This document shows, piece by piece, positions 52,985-62,274 of a stretch of 64,000 bases of DNA. A model generated the notes under the pieces. That model searched no databases. It was not told where the DNA came from and saw only the letters and a program-made list of their open reading frames with translations. The position numbers were made by a program, and so were the translations under genes. How positions within the stretch are numbered: the first letter of the stretch is position 1; every line of letters begins with the position of its first letter. The stretch is taken from contig OZ253558.1 of NCBI GenBank assembly GCA_965262745.1, positions 2,108,001 to 2,172,000 on the forward strand. Direction: 5' to 3'. The DNA is from JAJECS01 sp965262745 (GTDB taxonomy: Bacteria > Chloroflexota > UBA11872).

Positions 52985-55900
52985 ATGCCGTTGGACTATG
53001 ACTCATTACGCACGGAAAACAAAGAACGATACGGCTGGGACATCGGACGCATCGGAAAGCAGATTTTTACCGACACCTACGCCGATCGGACGCACTTCAT
53101 CTTGGAGCTCCTGCAGAACGCCGAGGATGCCATCCTCAGACGAGGGACGGAATGGGAGGGACCACGGACCGTCTCCTTTGACTTGACCCAACGGAGGCTC
53201 CGCATCAGCCATTTCGGCTCTCCGTTCAACGAGGCGGACGTTCGAGGCATATGCGGCATAGCCGACTCGGGGAAGGCGGGAGATCTCACGGCCATAGGCC
53301 GCTACGGCATAGGCTTTAAGTCGGTCTACGCCTTCACCGACCAGCCTGAGATTCATTCCGGACCTGAGGATTTTGGTATCGAGAACTTCGTTTGGCCGAA
53401 GGCCGCCCCGCAGATGGATGACAAGCATCCAGACGAGACGGTGTTCCAATTGCACCTCACGTCAGACGACGCGTCAGGGTACGACGAGATATCCACTGGG
53501 CTGCGAGACCTTGGATCCAGGACACTTCTGTTCTTGCGTCACATTGAGGAGATAGAGTGGATTGTCGAAGGTGGCGGGTCGGGATGCTACCTCCGGGAGA
53601 CAAAGCCTGTCGATGATGATGTTCGGCGCGTGACCGTCATCGGACAGGCGGCCGGCAAGGACGAGGTTGCCGAGGAATGGTTGATCTTTTCTCGGGCGGT
53701 AAGCCACGAAGGAAAACCAGCCGGTCAGGTGGAACTCGCCTTCAAGCTCGACCCCGAAAGCCAGAGAATTCAGCCTATCAAGGAAGCTGCGCATCTTGTG
53801 GTCTTCTTCCCCACCGTTCTCGACACCCGCCTTGGCTTCCTCATACAGGGACCGTATCGAACCACGCCAAGCCGTGATAACGTTCCTTCCGGCGACCTGT
53901 GGAATCAGCACCTGGTTACTGAAACAGCTTCGTTGCTACAGCATGCCCTTCGCTGGCTGAGAGATAAGGGACAATTAGACATCGACGCGATCAATTGTCT
54001 GCCGCTTGAACCCCAGCATTCAGGCTTCTTTGCACCGATGTTCGAGACTACAAAGAAGCTCCTATCCAGTGAACCCTTGCTCCCGCGCTTCGGCGGGGGA
54101 TATACATCCGCTGCGCATGCTCTGTTGGGTAGATCACGAGAACTGCGCCGGCTTTTTACGCCCAGTCACCTTGAGACAATATTCGACAGCGATCACGAGT
54201 TGACGTGGCTAAGCGAAGATATCACCCAGGACCGCGCCCCCAACATCCGCTCGTATCTCATGGAGGAACTAAATGTACGAGAGGTGATTCCTGAGGATAT
54301 CGTACGAAAACTGACTCGAACATTCTTGGAATCGCAGTCCGACGAGTGGATATTCGCCCTCTATGAATTCCTTGACGGCCGGTCAGGGTCGCTGCTGCGG
54401 CACTACCTCAACGACGTGCCCATCGTGCGCCTTGCTAATGGAACTCACGTGACAGCGAAGATGAGTGGAATGCCACAAGCGTTTCTACCGAGCGACATCC
54501 AGACTGGCTTCCCCACCGTGGCAATCTCGGCCTGCGCAAGCGACGCCGCGCGTTCATTCCTTCGATCACTAGGCCTGCACAAGCCGGATCTTGTGGACGA
54601 CGTGATTCAAAACCTCCTACCAAACTATCAAGGGGACACCGTCTGCACCGCTGACTATGAAAAAGACCTAGAACGCATTCTGAGAGCCTCGAAGACAGAT
54701 TCGAGCGTCCAGCGGAGTCGATTGATCGGTGAGCTTCGAAAAACCACCTTTGTCCTTGCAATCGACGCGCGAGGGAATTCGTCAACACGGTGGTCAAGGC
54801 CAAATGAAGTGTACCTGCCGACTGATCGATTGAAGGCCCTATTCGACGGCGTAGAGAAAATTCTTTTCCCTGACGACTCTCAGAAACTCCTGCGAACGGA
54901 GGATGTTCACAAATTGCTTGAGGAGTGCGGCGCGTGCAAGCGATTACAAACTATTGACTTCACTCCCGAATTCACCAACGAAGAACTTCGCGGCATGCGA
55001 GTCGAGAAAACCGGGCATAGTGCTGCCACTCCATGGCGGGGATATGCGGTTAAGGATTGGACGCTTCGTGGCCTTGACGAGTTGTTGGGGCAATTATCGA
55101 CTATTGAATCGTGTCGGAGTAGCGAAAAGGCCAAATCGATCTGGGAAGAGCTCACCGAGCTCGAACATTGGACGTTTTCAGGCATCTATACTTGGTTTTA
55201 CTACAGTGAGCACAATTATCGCTTTGATGCATCGTTCGTGGAACAGCTCAACAACACTGCATGGGTGCCGGATTCGAACGGCGACTTGATGCTTCCCCGG
55301 AATGTGATGTTTGACTGCCTGGGCTGGAAGGAGGACGCCTTTCTACAGTCGAAGATTCAATTCAGGCCTCCAGCACTCGTGCAACTTGCACGCGAAGCTG
55401 GGATCGAGCCCGAAACGATCGACCTGATTCAGAGACATGGTTTAACCACTGCAAAGTTGCAGGAATGGCTAAGGATCGAAACCGGGTCCGGGAATTCACG
55501 TCGCGCTGCAGCCGGTAACCAATCAGGACAATCCGGCAATTCGACCTCCGATGGTCGCGGAGGCGACGGCAGTATCCCCATGGAGCGCAAGGAGCCTGAA
55601 ACGTCGTTCGCAAAGATCTTCTATGAAGTCCAAACTGTCAACCCAGCCGGTGCCTCTGACAATCCAGTGTTGCTTCCTGGCGGAGGTCCGCACACCGATG
55701 AGTCTGCCGTGAGGCACACGCGTCAATCCAACCTACTTGGCCGTTCGGGCCAACTGGTCCAAAAACAGGTCGAACGCTGGGTGCCAACCGAGGCCGCCGA
55801 CCACCTCGCAGATCAATTCAGAAGCATGGTCCATGGCGACTACGGCAAGCGCTGTCAGATATGCGGGAGCTCGTTCATGATGCCCACCAGTCGCGAGCTG

Positions 55901-56242
55901 CAAGTGTTCGTCGTTCACGTCGTGCAGCCGAGCGCAGACGATCGAACAAATCATTTTGGCGATCTGCTCGGACTCTGTGGGCGGCACTACGCCCTGGTGC
56001 GGTACGGCGCATGGTCCTTGTTGGATCCACGGACCGAAAGGCCTTTCGAACATGCGGATCGCATGAGGACATCCGTTCTGAATGCGCCAATAACAGACAT
56101 TGACGGAAATCTTTACGTTGCCTTGCCAATCCAGTTCGCGAATATCTTTCGAGATTGGAGCGCCAAGCCAACTACAATTTCCGCGGAGATTCACTACAGC
56201 ATTCCACACTGGAAATATTTGCGCGAACTCCTCGCTACCTGA
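52985..56242 (+). CDS. GHKL (sacsin/Hsp90-like) ATPase with C-terminal HNH-like zinc motif
   Basis: A 1085-residue protein. The N-terminal ATPase has the N-box ELLQNAEDA (41-49), a G1-like segment around 77-82 and the G2 box IGRYGIGFKSVY (104-115), as in sacsin-type and Hsp90 ATPases. A long middle region (about 300-880) has no family I recognise. A Gly/Ser/Asn linker (about 840-865) precedes the C-terminus. There CQICGSSF (957-964), VVHVVQPS and LGLCGRHYALV form a CxxC...H...CxxH pattern like HNH nucleases or a treble-clef zinc finger. aggtgat is before the ATG. It is followed after 11 bases by a SNF2 helicase. A nuclease-armed defence ATPase is the best inference. Confidence 0.85.
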   Translation: MPLDYDSLRTENKERYGWDIGRIGKQIFTDTYADRTHFILELLQNAEDAILRRGTEWEGPRTVSFDLTQRRLRISHFGSPFNEADVRGICGIADSGKAGDLTAIGRYGIGFKSVYAFTDQPEIHSGPEDFGIENFVWPKAAPQMDDKHPDETVFQLHLTSDDASGYDEISTGLRDLGSRTLLFLRHIEEIEWIVEGGGSGCYLRETKPVDDDVRRVTVIGQAAGKDEVAEEWLIFSRAVSHEGKPAGQVELAFKLDPESQRIQPIKEAAHLVVFFPTVLDTRLGFLIQGPYRTTPSRDNVPSGDLWNQHLVTETASLLQHALRWLRDKGQLDIDAINCLPLEPQHSGFFAPMFETTKKLLSSEPLLPRFGGGYTSAAHALLGRSRELRRLFTPSHLETIFDSDHELTWLSEDITQDRAPNIRSYLMEELNVREVIPEDIVRKLTRTFLESQSDEWIFALYEFLDGRSGSLLRHYLNDVPIVRLANGTHVTAKMSGMPQAFLPSDIQTGFPTVAISACASDAARSFLRSLGLHKPDLVDDVIQNLLPNYQGDTVCTADYEKDLERILRASKTDSSVQRSRLIGELRKTTFVLAIDARGNSSTRWSRPNEVYLPTDRLKALFDGVEKILFPDDSQKLLRTEDVHKLLEECGACKRLQTIDFTPEFTNEELRGMRVEKTGHSAATPWRGYAVKDWTLRGLDELLGQLSTIESCRSSEKAKSIWEELTELEHWTFSGIYTWFYYSEHNYRFDASFVEQLNNTAWVPDSNGDLMLPRNVMFDCLGWKEDAFLQSKIQFRPPALVQLAREAGIEPETIDLIQRHGLTTAKLQEWLRIETGSGNSRRAAAGNQSGQSGNSTSDGRGGDGSIPMERKEPETSFAKIFYEVQTVNPAGASDNPVLLPGGGPHTDESAVRHTRQSNLLGRSGQLVQKQVERWVPTEAADHLADQFRSMVHGDYGKRCQICGSSFMMPTSRELQVFVVHVVQPSADDRTNHFGDLLGLCGRHYALVRYGAWSLLDPRTERPFEHADRMRTSVLNAPITDIDGNLYVALPIQFANIFRDWSAKPTTISAEIHYSIPHWKYLRELLAT

Positions 56243-56253
56243 GAGGTCATCGA

Positions 56254-59244
56254 ATGTCCACTCCGCGATCCAACGCCAAAGCCAGATACAAGGCTGACCG
56301 ATCGGCTGTCGGCTGGGTCATCTCTGTCTCCGGCGAAAGTGCCAGGGTTTTCATCGACGGATCAATCAAACTGACGCCGCTTGCCGAGCTTGAGCCAGTT
56401 CAAGGCCTTACAGAAATGAGTCCCGAGGAATTCAGATCAGCGCTGACCCGGCGTAGGCTGGAGCATCCGGTGACTGATCAATTTCTGTCCTTTAGGGCGT
56501 CCAAGACCAGGCTTTTATACCACCAGTTTCTACCGGTCAAGAAGATGCTTGAGTCACCAGACCAGCGACTGTTAATCGCGGATGAAGTAGGTACGGGCAA
56601 GACAATCGAGGCGGGCCTGATCTGGGCGGAGTTGGAGTCCCGGTCGGCGCACGGCCTGGAGAACGTATGGGTAGTCTGCCCCAAGTCACTCGTTGGGAAG
56701 TGGCACGACGAGATGCTACAGCGGTTCGACCTCCGACTTGAAACCCTGTCGTCCGAAGGTGTGCGACAAGCCCTAGTGTCTCTGGAGCGCGACGGCGTAC
56801 TGCCGCCTAGGTTCGCCAAGTCCATCGTCAACCTGGAACTGATTCGCATGGAAGACCATGCCGTGCGCTTGGGGCAATCACCCATTGCATGGGATCTCGC
56901 CATATTCGATGAAGCCCATCACCTGCGCAATACCGAAACCCTTTCGTACTCGATAGCCCAGTTCATCTGCGAGCGGTCCAAGGCGGCGGTGTTTCTCACT
57001 GCCACCCCCTTGCAGACACGTTTGGAAGACATTGTTAACCTGATGGACGCCCTAGGCGTGGATGTCGCCGCGGACCCGAACTTGCTTGAAGAGCAACTGC
57101 GCTGGGACATGCAAATGAACGACTGGATCCGCCTAGTCCGACGTCGGCCGCCGGAATGGGAGCGAGAGGCCGTCTCGCTCATGCGCGTGCTGCGGTCCGC
57201 TGGAGGACAAGATCGACCAGGGTGGGAGGCGTTTCAACAGCTTGCAGCGTCGTCAGACCTAGCAGACCGTGGACAGCGCACGGTCGTCGTCGACGCGGCC
57301 CGCGATTTGCAGGTACTGAGCCCCTACATGACGCGTACGCTTCGCTCGGATGTGGATGAGGAGAGGCCCACGAGGGAAGCCATAACGAGAATCGTTGAGT
57401 TCGCTCCCGAAGAGACGGCGTTTTACCAGGCGGTATATGACATATGCATGATGCGAGCGGTGGAGATGGGGAATCCGCCTGGCTTCGTAACGCAAATGCC
57501 GGAGCGGCGAACTGCCAGTTGCGTTCCTGCTGTAGCGGCTGAGATCCTTGAGTATGCGACCGAAGACGAGGATGCCGAGCATAAGGCCAGATTCACGCCT
57601 AACGAAGTTGCAGCCTTAGAACCACTCGCGAACGCAGCCCTGCAGGTCCACGATCGGAAACTTGAGGCTCTCGATCAGATACTCGCACGCGCATTTGGCG
57701 ATTTGAAGACTGACCGGGTCATGATCTTCTCAACGTTTCGAGGCACGCTTCACTACCTCCAGGAGAAGCTCCGGGAGAGAGGCTACTCGCTGGCGCTGAT
57801 GTATGGGCTTACCCCCGCCAGGGACCAAGACTGTCGCCGAGGTGAGAAGAGCAGGGAGCGAATCGCAGCGGAGTTCAGACAAGGCAGGTTTCAGATTCTC
57901 CTTGCCAGCGAAGTGGCAGGAGAAGGACTGGATTTCGAGCACTGCCATGTTGTCATCAACTACGACCTGCCCTGGAATCCCATGCGCGTCGAGCAGCGGA
58001 TTGGTCGTTGCGACCGGATCGGCCAAGCGTCCGAGAAAGTCTATATAGGCAGTCTTGCCAGTATTGGCACGATCGAAGCGCGAATCCTGGAGCGACTATA
58101 TGAGAGGTTGAAAGTCTTTGAGCGCGCACTGGGCGACCTTGAAGTCATCTTCGGCGAGGCCATCGCCTCATTTGAACGAGATATCTTCAGACGTGATCTG
58201 ACGCGGCAGCAGCAGGATGAACGGCTTGAGCGAATCAGTCAGGCGGTGGAGAACAACGAACGTCACAAGGAGTCGATAAGCCAGTCGAGTGTAATCTCGG
58301 CACAAAGCCGTCAACTGCTGGATTCAGATCAGCAGGAAATCAAGGAAGCCGAAGCGAGATTCCTGTCCCCGGAAGAGCTGGCTGGATTTGCCCATACCGT
58401 CATCCAGCGTCATTTGCCGAACAGCATGCGACCGACGGCTAGAGGAGAGTTCGAAGTCTCGGGCAGCGACGAGCTCCGGGACGCGCTCGGAAGTCTGTTA
58501 TCGGCATATCCGGCGACACACTATGCCAGGGCTGAGGTCGTTCGCTTTCGCAATCGGACCAGTCAGACCGAAAAGACAAGGGTCTCCTTCATGGGCGAGG
58601 GCGACGAAATAGAGTTCGTCCACGCACGACATCCCCTCATGTTATTGGCAAGACATCTCGAAGAAGATCAGCTCTCCGACACGCCGTGGTGCTCGGCTGT
58701 GATCCCGTCGGATCTAGTGGACCATCCCACGGTGCTAGTCTGGGCCATTGGCTCGCTGGAAGGCTATACAAATCGGGCGGAGCTACTCTGCGTCGCCGTC
58801 GACCGCGAAACAGGGAGGGTCAGTCCGGTTCCGGTCGAACGGGCACAGGAACTGGTTCGAGCGATGTCGGCACCAGAGAATGAGTCCTTGGGTAACAGCA
58901 TCGACATCGAAGCCCTCAGGACACAGGCTGAACAAACGTTACTGACTCATTTCAAGGAAATTGCAACCGCCTTCAGTTCGCGAGAAAGCGTCCTGACGGA
59001 CAAGGCCAAACAGGCTGTCCGCTCGCATGCCGAACGCCAGATCGTCCGGAACGACCGCTTGCTATCGAGGGAGGATCTCAACATCAGACTTAGAAACATG
59101 TATCGCGGTTGGAACCGCCGAATCGAGGCTGAAGCCCAATCCAAGTTGGCAGAGATTGAGCGGAAAAGCGGTGTGCGCTCATATCTTGAGGTAATCGGGA
59201 TGGCCGTTATGTATCCAGGGAATGTCCGCCAGAGCATGGGATGA
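56254..59244 (+). CDS. SNF2/RapA-type helicase paired with the GHKL ATPase
   Basis: A 996-residue SF2 protein. An N-terminal SH3/Tudor-like piece (about 18-50, GWVISVSGESARVFIDG) recalls RapA. Walker A is ADEVGTGKTIEAGLI (109-123), motif II is IFDEAHHLR (217-225), motif III is FLTATPLQ. In the second RecA-like domain are IFSTFRGTLHYL, ASEVAGEGLDF and RVEQRIGRCDRIGQ (about residues 574-588). The C-terminal third (about 620-996) is charged and helical and unfamiliar. DNA or RNA-polymerase remodelling is expected. gagagg 7 bases upstream supports the ATG at 56254. Composition is less GC-rich than the flanks, as in the partner gene. Confidence 0.92.
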   Translation: MSTPRSNAKARYKADRSAVGWVISVSGESARVFIDGSIKLTPLAELEPVQGLTEMSPEEFRSALTRRRLEHPVTDQFLSFRASKTRLLYHQFLPVKKMLESPDQRLLIADEVGTGKTIEAGLIWAELESRSAHGLENVWVVCPKSLVGKWHDEMLQRFDLRLETLSSEGVRQALVSLERDGVLPPRFAKSIVNLELIRMEDHAVRLGQSPIAWDLAIFDEAHHLRNTETLSYSIAQFICERSKAAVFLTATPLQTRLEDIVNLMDALGVDVAADPNLLEEQLRWDMQMNDWIRLVRRRPPEWEREAVSLMRVLRSAGGQDRPGWEAFQQLAASSDLADRGQRTVVVDAARDLQVLSPYMTRTLRSDVDEERPTREAITRIVEFAPEETAFYQAVYDICMMRAVEMGNPPGFVTQMPERRTASCVPAVAAEILEYATEDEDAEHKARFTPNEVAALEPLANAALQVHDRKLEALDQILARAFGDLKTDRVMIFSTFRGTLHYLQEKLRERGYSLALMYGLTPARDQDCRRGEKSRERIAAEFRQGRFQILLASEVAGEGLDFEHCHVVINYDLPWNPMRVEQRIGRCDRIGQASEKVYIGSLASIGTIEARILERLYERLKVFERALGDLEVIFGEAIASFERDIFRRDLTRQQQDERLERISQAVENNERHKESISQSSVISAQSRQLLDSDQQEIKEAEARFLSPEELAGFAHTVIQRHLPNSMRPTARGEFEVSGSDELRDALGSLLSAYPATHYARAEVVRFRNRTSQTEKTRVSFMGEGDEIEFVHARHPLMLLARHLEEDQLSDTPWCSAVIPSDLVDHPTVLVWAIGSLEGYTNRAELLCVAVDRETGRVSPVPVERAQELVRAMSAPENESLGNSIDIEALRTQAEQTLLTHFKEIATAFSSRESVLTDKAKQAVRSHAERQIVRNDRLLSREDLNIRLRNMYRGWNRRIEAEAQSKLAEIERKSGVRSYLEVIGMAVMYPGNVRQSMG

Positions 59245-59485
59245 ACTGACACCCTAAGAGCTTTCCCAGAGATGTCAAACACCATGAGCTATTCGCCAAT
59301 AGCGTGAGAGACCGACGGTCCGATGACTGCTCTGAGCGCCGGACGCGCTCGGCTCCGTACCGTTCGTGGTGTGAAACCGTTAGATGTTGCCGCCGGCTGG
59401 CAGGCCGCACCAAGCCGCGCGGCGTGCCCGCACGGAATCGCTGCTAGCCTCTAGTCCCGGTTGATTTCCAGAGGCCATTGCCCAT

Positions 59486-61342
59486 ATGGCGTTGCCGCAC
59501 GGGCGTTCGACGGGGCGGGAGGGCTTTAGTCCCCGCGACTACGTGCGCGCTCTGGGCACGACGTTCGCCTACACGCCGCGCGTGATGGCCATGGTGTGGC
59601 GCACCAGCCCCGGCCTCACCGCTGGAGTGGCCGGCGTGACGGTGGTTCGCGCCCTGATCCCGGCGGCGACGATCTGGCTGACCAAGCTGGTGATCGACGC
59701 GGTCGTCGACGCCATCGCCGTCGGCGGGACGGACGGGTCAATCAACCGGGTGGTGACGCTGGTGGTCTTGCAGCTCGCGCTCGCGCTGGCGGCCACGGCG
59801 CTCGATCACAGCGGCAACGCACTACGCGCCTTGCTGGGCGACCGCTTCTCGAACCGCATAAACATCATGATCCTGGAGAAGGCCGAGACCCTGGATCTGG
59901 CCTACTTCGAGGACTCGACGTTCTACGACATGCTGGAGCGCGCCCGCCGCGAGGCCAACATGCGCCCGGCCGCTCTGGTGACCAACACGTTCTCGCTGGC
60001 CGGCAGCTTCATTCAGCTTGTGTCGGTTGCGGCGCTGCTGGCGTCGCTGGCGTGGTGGATTCTGCTGGTGGTGGCCGTCACGTCCATTCCCTACCTGGGC
60101 GCGGACATGTGGTTCGCGCGGGCGCGCTATCGAATGAACTGGCGGCGCGCCCCCGAAGCCCGCCGGCTCTGGTACCTGGGCTACGTGATGACCTCGGACG
60201 AGACGGTCAAGGAGGTCCGGCTATTCGACCTGGGCGGCCACCTGCTGGACCAATACCGCCGTACGTTCGCCCGCTTCTACCGCGAGAACCGCAAGCTCAC
60301 GCTCTCGCGTGAGAGCGTCACCTTCGTGCTGGGCCTCGTGTCGGCGGGGACGGCGTCGGGGCTCTACATCGTCGTGGCGCTGGCGACCATTGCGGGCCGC
60401 CTGACGCTGGGCGATCTGACGCTCTATCACCAGGCGCTGGTGCAGACCCAAGATCGGCTGCGCCAGATCTTTGGCGGCGTGAACTCGATGTATGAGGCCA
60501 ACCTGTTTCTCACCAACCTCTTCGACTTTCTGGCCTTCGAGCCGACCATCCGGCCCGATCCAGGGCGCCGACCCATGCCGCGCCCGATCCGCGAGGGGAT
60601 CGCGTTTCACGACGTGCATTTCACCTACCCGGGCGTGCGCGAGCCGGTGCTGCGCGGCATTGATCTCAAGATCGACCGTGGCGAGACCATCGCGCTGGTC
60701 GGCGCCAACGGCGCGGGCAAGACGACCATCGTCAAGTTGCTCACGCGCCTCTACGATCCGTCGCAGGGCCGGGTCACGCTGGATGGCGTGGACCTGCGCG
60801 AGTACGACGTCGGCAGCGTGCGCAGTCAGATCGGCGTGACGTTTCAAGACTTCGTGCAGTTTCACGCCACGGCGGGCGACAACATCGGCTACGGCAACCT
60901 GCCGCTCAAGGACGTGCGTTCGCTGGTGGAGTCGGCGGCGCGGCGCAGCGGCGCGGCCGAGAGCATCGAGGGACTGCCCGACAGCTACGACACCACGCTG
61001 GGGCGCTGGTGGGGCGACGGCACCGAGCTATCGGGCGGCGAGTGGCAGAAGATCGCCCTGGCCCGCGGCTACATGCGCGATGCGCAACTCCTGATCCTGG
61101 ACGAGCCGACCGCGTCGCTCGACGCGCGCACCGAGTACGAGGTCTTCCAGCGGTTCAGGGAGCTGACCTCGGACCACATGGCGGTGCTGATCTCGCATCG
61201 GTTCTCGACGGTGCGCATGGCCGACCGCATCTACGTCATTGAGGACGGCCGGGTGTCCGAGCACGGCACGCACGACGAGCTAATCGCCCGCGGCGAAACC
61301 TACGCCACTTGGTTTGGCATGCAGGCGTCGGCCTACCGCTAG
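59486..61342 (+). CDS. ABC transporter, permease-ATPase fusion
   Basis: A 618-residue half-transporter. The transmembrane domain (about 30-330) has an unusual SDETVKEVRLFDLGG coupling segment typical of a lantibiotic/peptide or lipid exporter subgroup. The ATPase has Walker A LVGANGAGKTTIVKLL, VTFQDFVQF, the signature LSGGEWQKIALARG (Trp-Gln in place of the usual Gln-Arg), Walker B LLILDEPTASLD and ISHRFST. A homodimer is likely. The C-terminus ETYATWFGMQASAYR is repeated as an orphan fragment at 61970. The start at 59486 is an ATG. Confidence 0.93.
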   Translation: MALPHGRSTGREGFSPRDYVRALGTTFAYTPRVMAMVWRTSPGLTAGVAGVTVVRALIPAATIWLTKLVIDAVVDAIAVGGTDGSINRVVTLVVLQLALALAATALDHSGNALRALLGDRFSNRINIMILEKAETLDLAYFEDSTFYDMLERARREANMRPAALVTNTFSLAGSFIQLVSVAALLASLAWWILLVVAVTSIPYLGADMWFARARYRMNWRRAPEARRLWYLGYVMTSDETVKEVRLFDLGGHLLDQYRRTFARFYRENRKLTLSRESVTFVLGLVSAGTASGLYIVVALATIAGRLTLGDLTLYHQALVQTQDRLRQIFGGVNSMYEANLFLTNLFDFLAFEPTIRPDPGRRPMPRPIREGIAFHDVHFTYPGVREPVLRGIDLKIDRGETIALVGANGAGKTTIVKLLTRLYDPSQGRVTLDGVDLREYDVGSVRSQIGVTFQDFVQFHATAGDNIGYGNLPLKDVRSLVESAARRSGAAESIEGLPDSYDTTLGRWWGDGTELSGGEWQKIALARGYMRDAQLLILDEPTASLDARTEYEVFQRFRELTSDHMAVLISHRFSTVRMADRIYVIEDGRVSEHGTHDELIARGETYATWFGMQASAYR

Positions 61343-61458
61343 CGAGCCTGGATGCTGGCGGTAGGGCGCTCCCTTGTCTGAGTACAGCAGCCCACATCTT
61401 GCGGGCGAGGGGCCGTGCCCCGTACGATCGCGGCCGCAACTTCCGCGGGAGGCATGTG

Positions 61459-61926
61459 ATGTCTGACACGGCGACTTTGAAGGTGGGCGACGAGGCCCCG
61501 GACTTTGAGCTTCCGACGAGCCCCAGGGGCGGGGAGCCGTTCAAGCTGAGCGACCATCGCGGGTCGACGGTGGTGATCAACTTCGTGCCGGCAGCGTTCT
61601 CGCCAGTGTGCAGCGACCAGCTCCCGATCATCGAGGAGAAGCTGGGCGGGCTTGAGGGGACGGTGACGGTCGCGATCTCGACCGATAACACGTGGACGTT
61701 GAAGGCCTGGGCCGAGCAGACGGGCGTGAGCTATCCGGTGCTGAGCGACTTCAACCCGATCGGGGCGACAGCGAGCGCGTATGGGGTGCTGCTGGAGGGG
61801 ATGAACATGGCGAACCGCGTGGTCGTAGTGGTCGACGGGGATGGCAAGGTCGCGCATATCGAGACCGCTCCAGAGGTGGTTGAGCTGCCCGACTACGACC
61901 CCGTGATGGCGTGCCTTTCGGGCTGA
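61459..61926 (+). CDS. Peroxiredoxin (AhpC/TSA family, AhpE-like)
   Basis: A 155-residue thioredoxin-fold peroxidase reducing hydrogen peroxide and alkyl peroxides. The peroxidatic Cys is in FVPAAFSPVCSDQLP, close to the PLAFTxxC form of AhpE. A second Cys in DYDPVMACLSG at the C-terminus may be resolving. gcgggagg lies 7-13 bases upstream, supporting the ATG at 61459; an earlier in-frame start at 61309 would run through the ABC gene and is not used. Confidence 0.92.
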   Translation: MSDTATLKVGDEAPDFELPTSPRGGEPFKLSDHRGSTVVINFVPAAFSPVCSDQLPIIEEKLGGLEGTVTVAISTDNTWTLKAWAEQTGVSYPVLSDFNPIGATASAYGVLLEGMNMANRVVVVVDGDGKVAHIETAPEVVELPDYDPVMACLSG

Positions 61927-62274
61927 GGTCCGGGGGCGTTAGACAGGCTGTGTCGTAGGTCTGGCAGGCGGAACCTACGCCACCTGGTTCGGGATCGAGG
62001 CGTCGGCGTACCGATAACTCCAGTCCACACCGCTGAGCGAAACTGGAATCCCATCGTCGCCCTGCGTGTATGCGGCCGCTCACGTGTCGGCGTCGTCTTG
62101 CCTCGCAGTCTGCGAGGGCACCCAAGCCATACAGTCGAATACGACCTGAACAACTCTCGCTGCTGGACTCGTGGTAACATTTGACCACCGATTTCCGGGT
62201 GCCTGTGCCAGTATTTGGAGCTACTTCGCGTCGTCTATCTCCTGTTGTTGGAGACGCGGCGATAGGGATCGGTC
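61927..62274. other. Intergenic region with ABC remnant
   Basis: 348 bases after the peroxiredoxin gene. Apart from the orphan ABC C-terminus no gene is seen. The last 60 bases should hold the promoter and ribosome-binding site (gataggga) of the lipoprotein gene; no clear -35/-10 pair is visible. Confidence 0.35.
61970..62017 (+). pseudogene. Orphan C-terminus of a second ABC transporter
   Basis: Sixteen codons (GTYATWFGIEASAYR and a stop) almost repeat the last residues of the upstream ABC gene (ETYATWFGMQASAYR and a stop), with synonymous and conservative differences. No other part of such a gene is present. This is the remnant of a tandem paralogue whose body was deleted and replaced by the peroxiredoxin gene. 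Confidence 0.75.
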
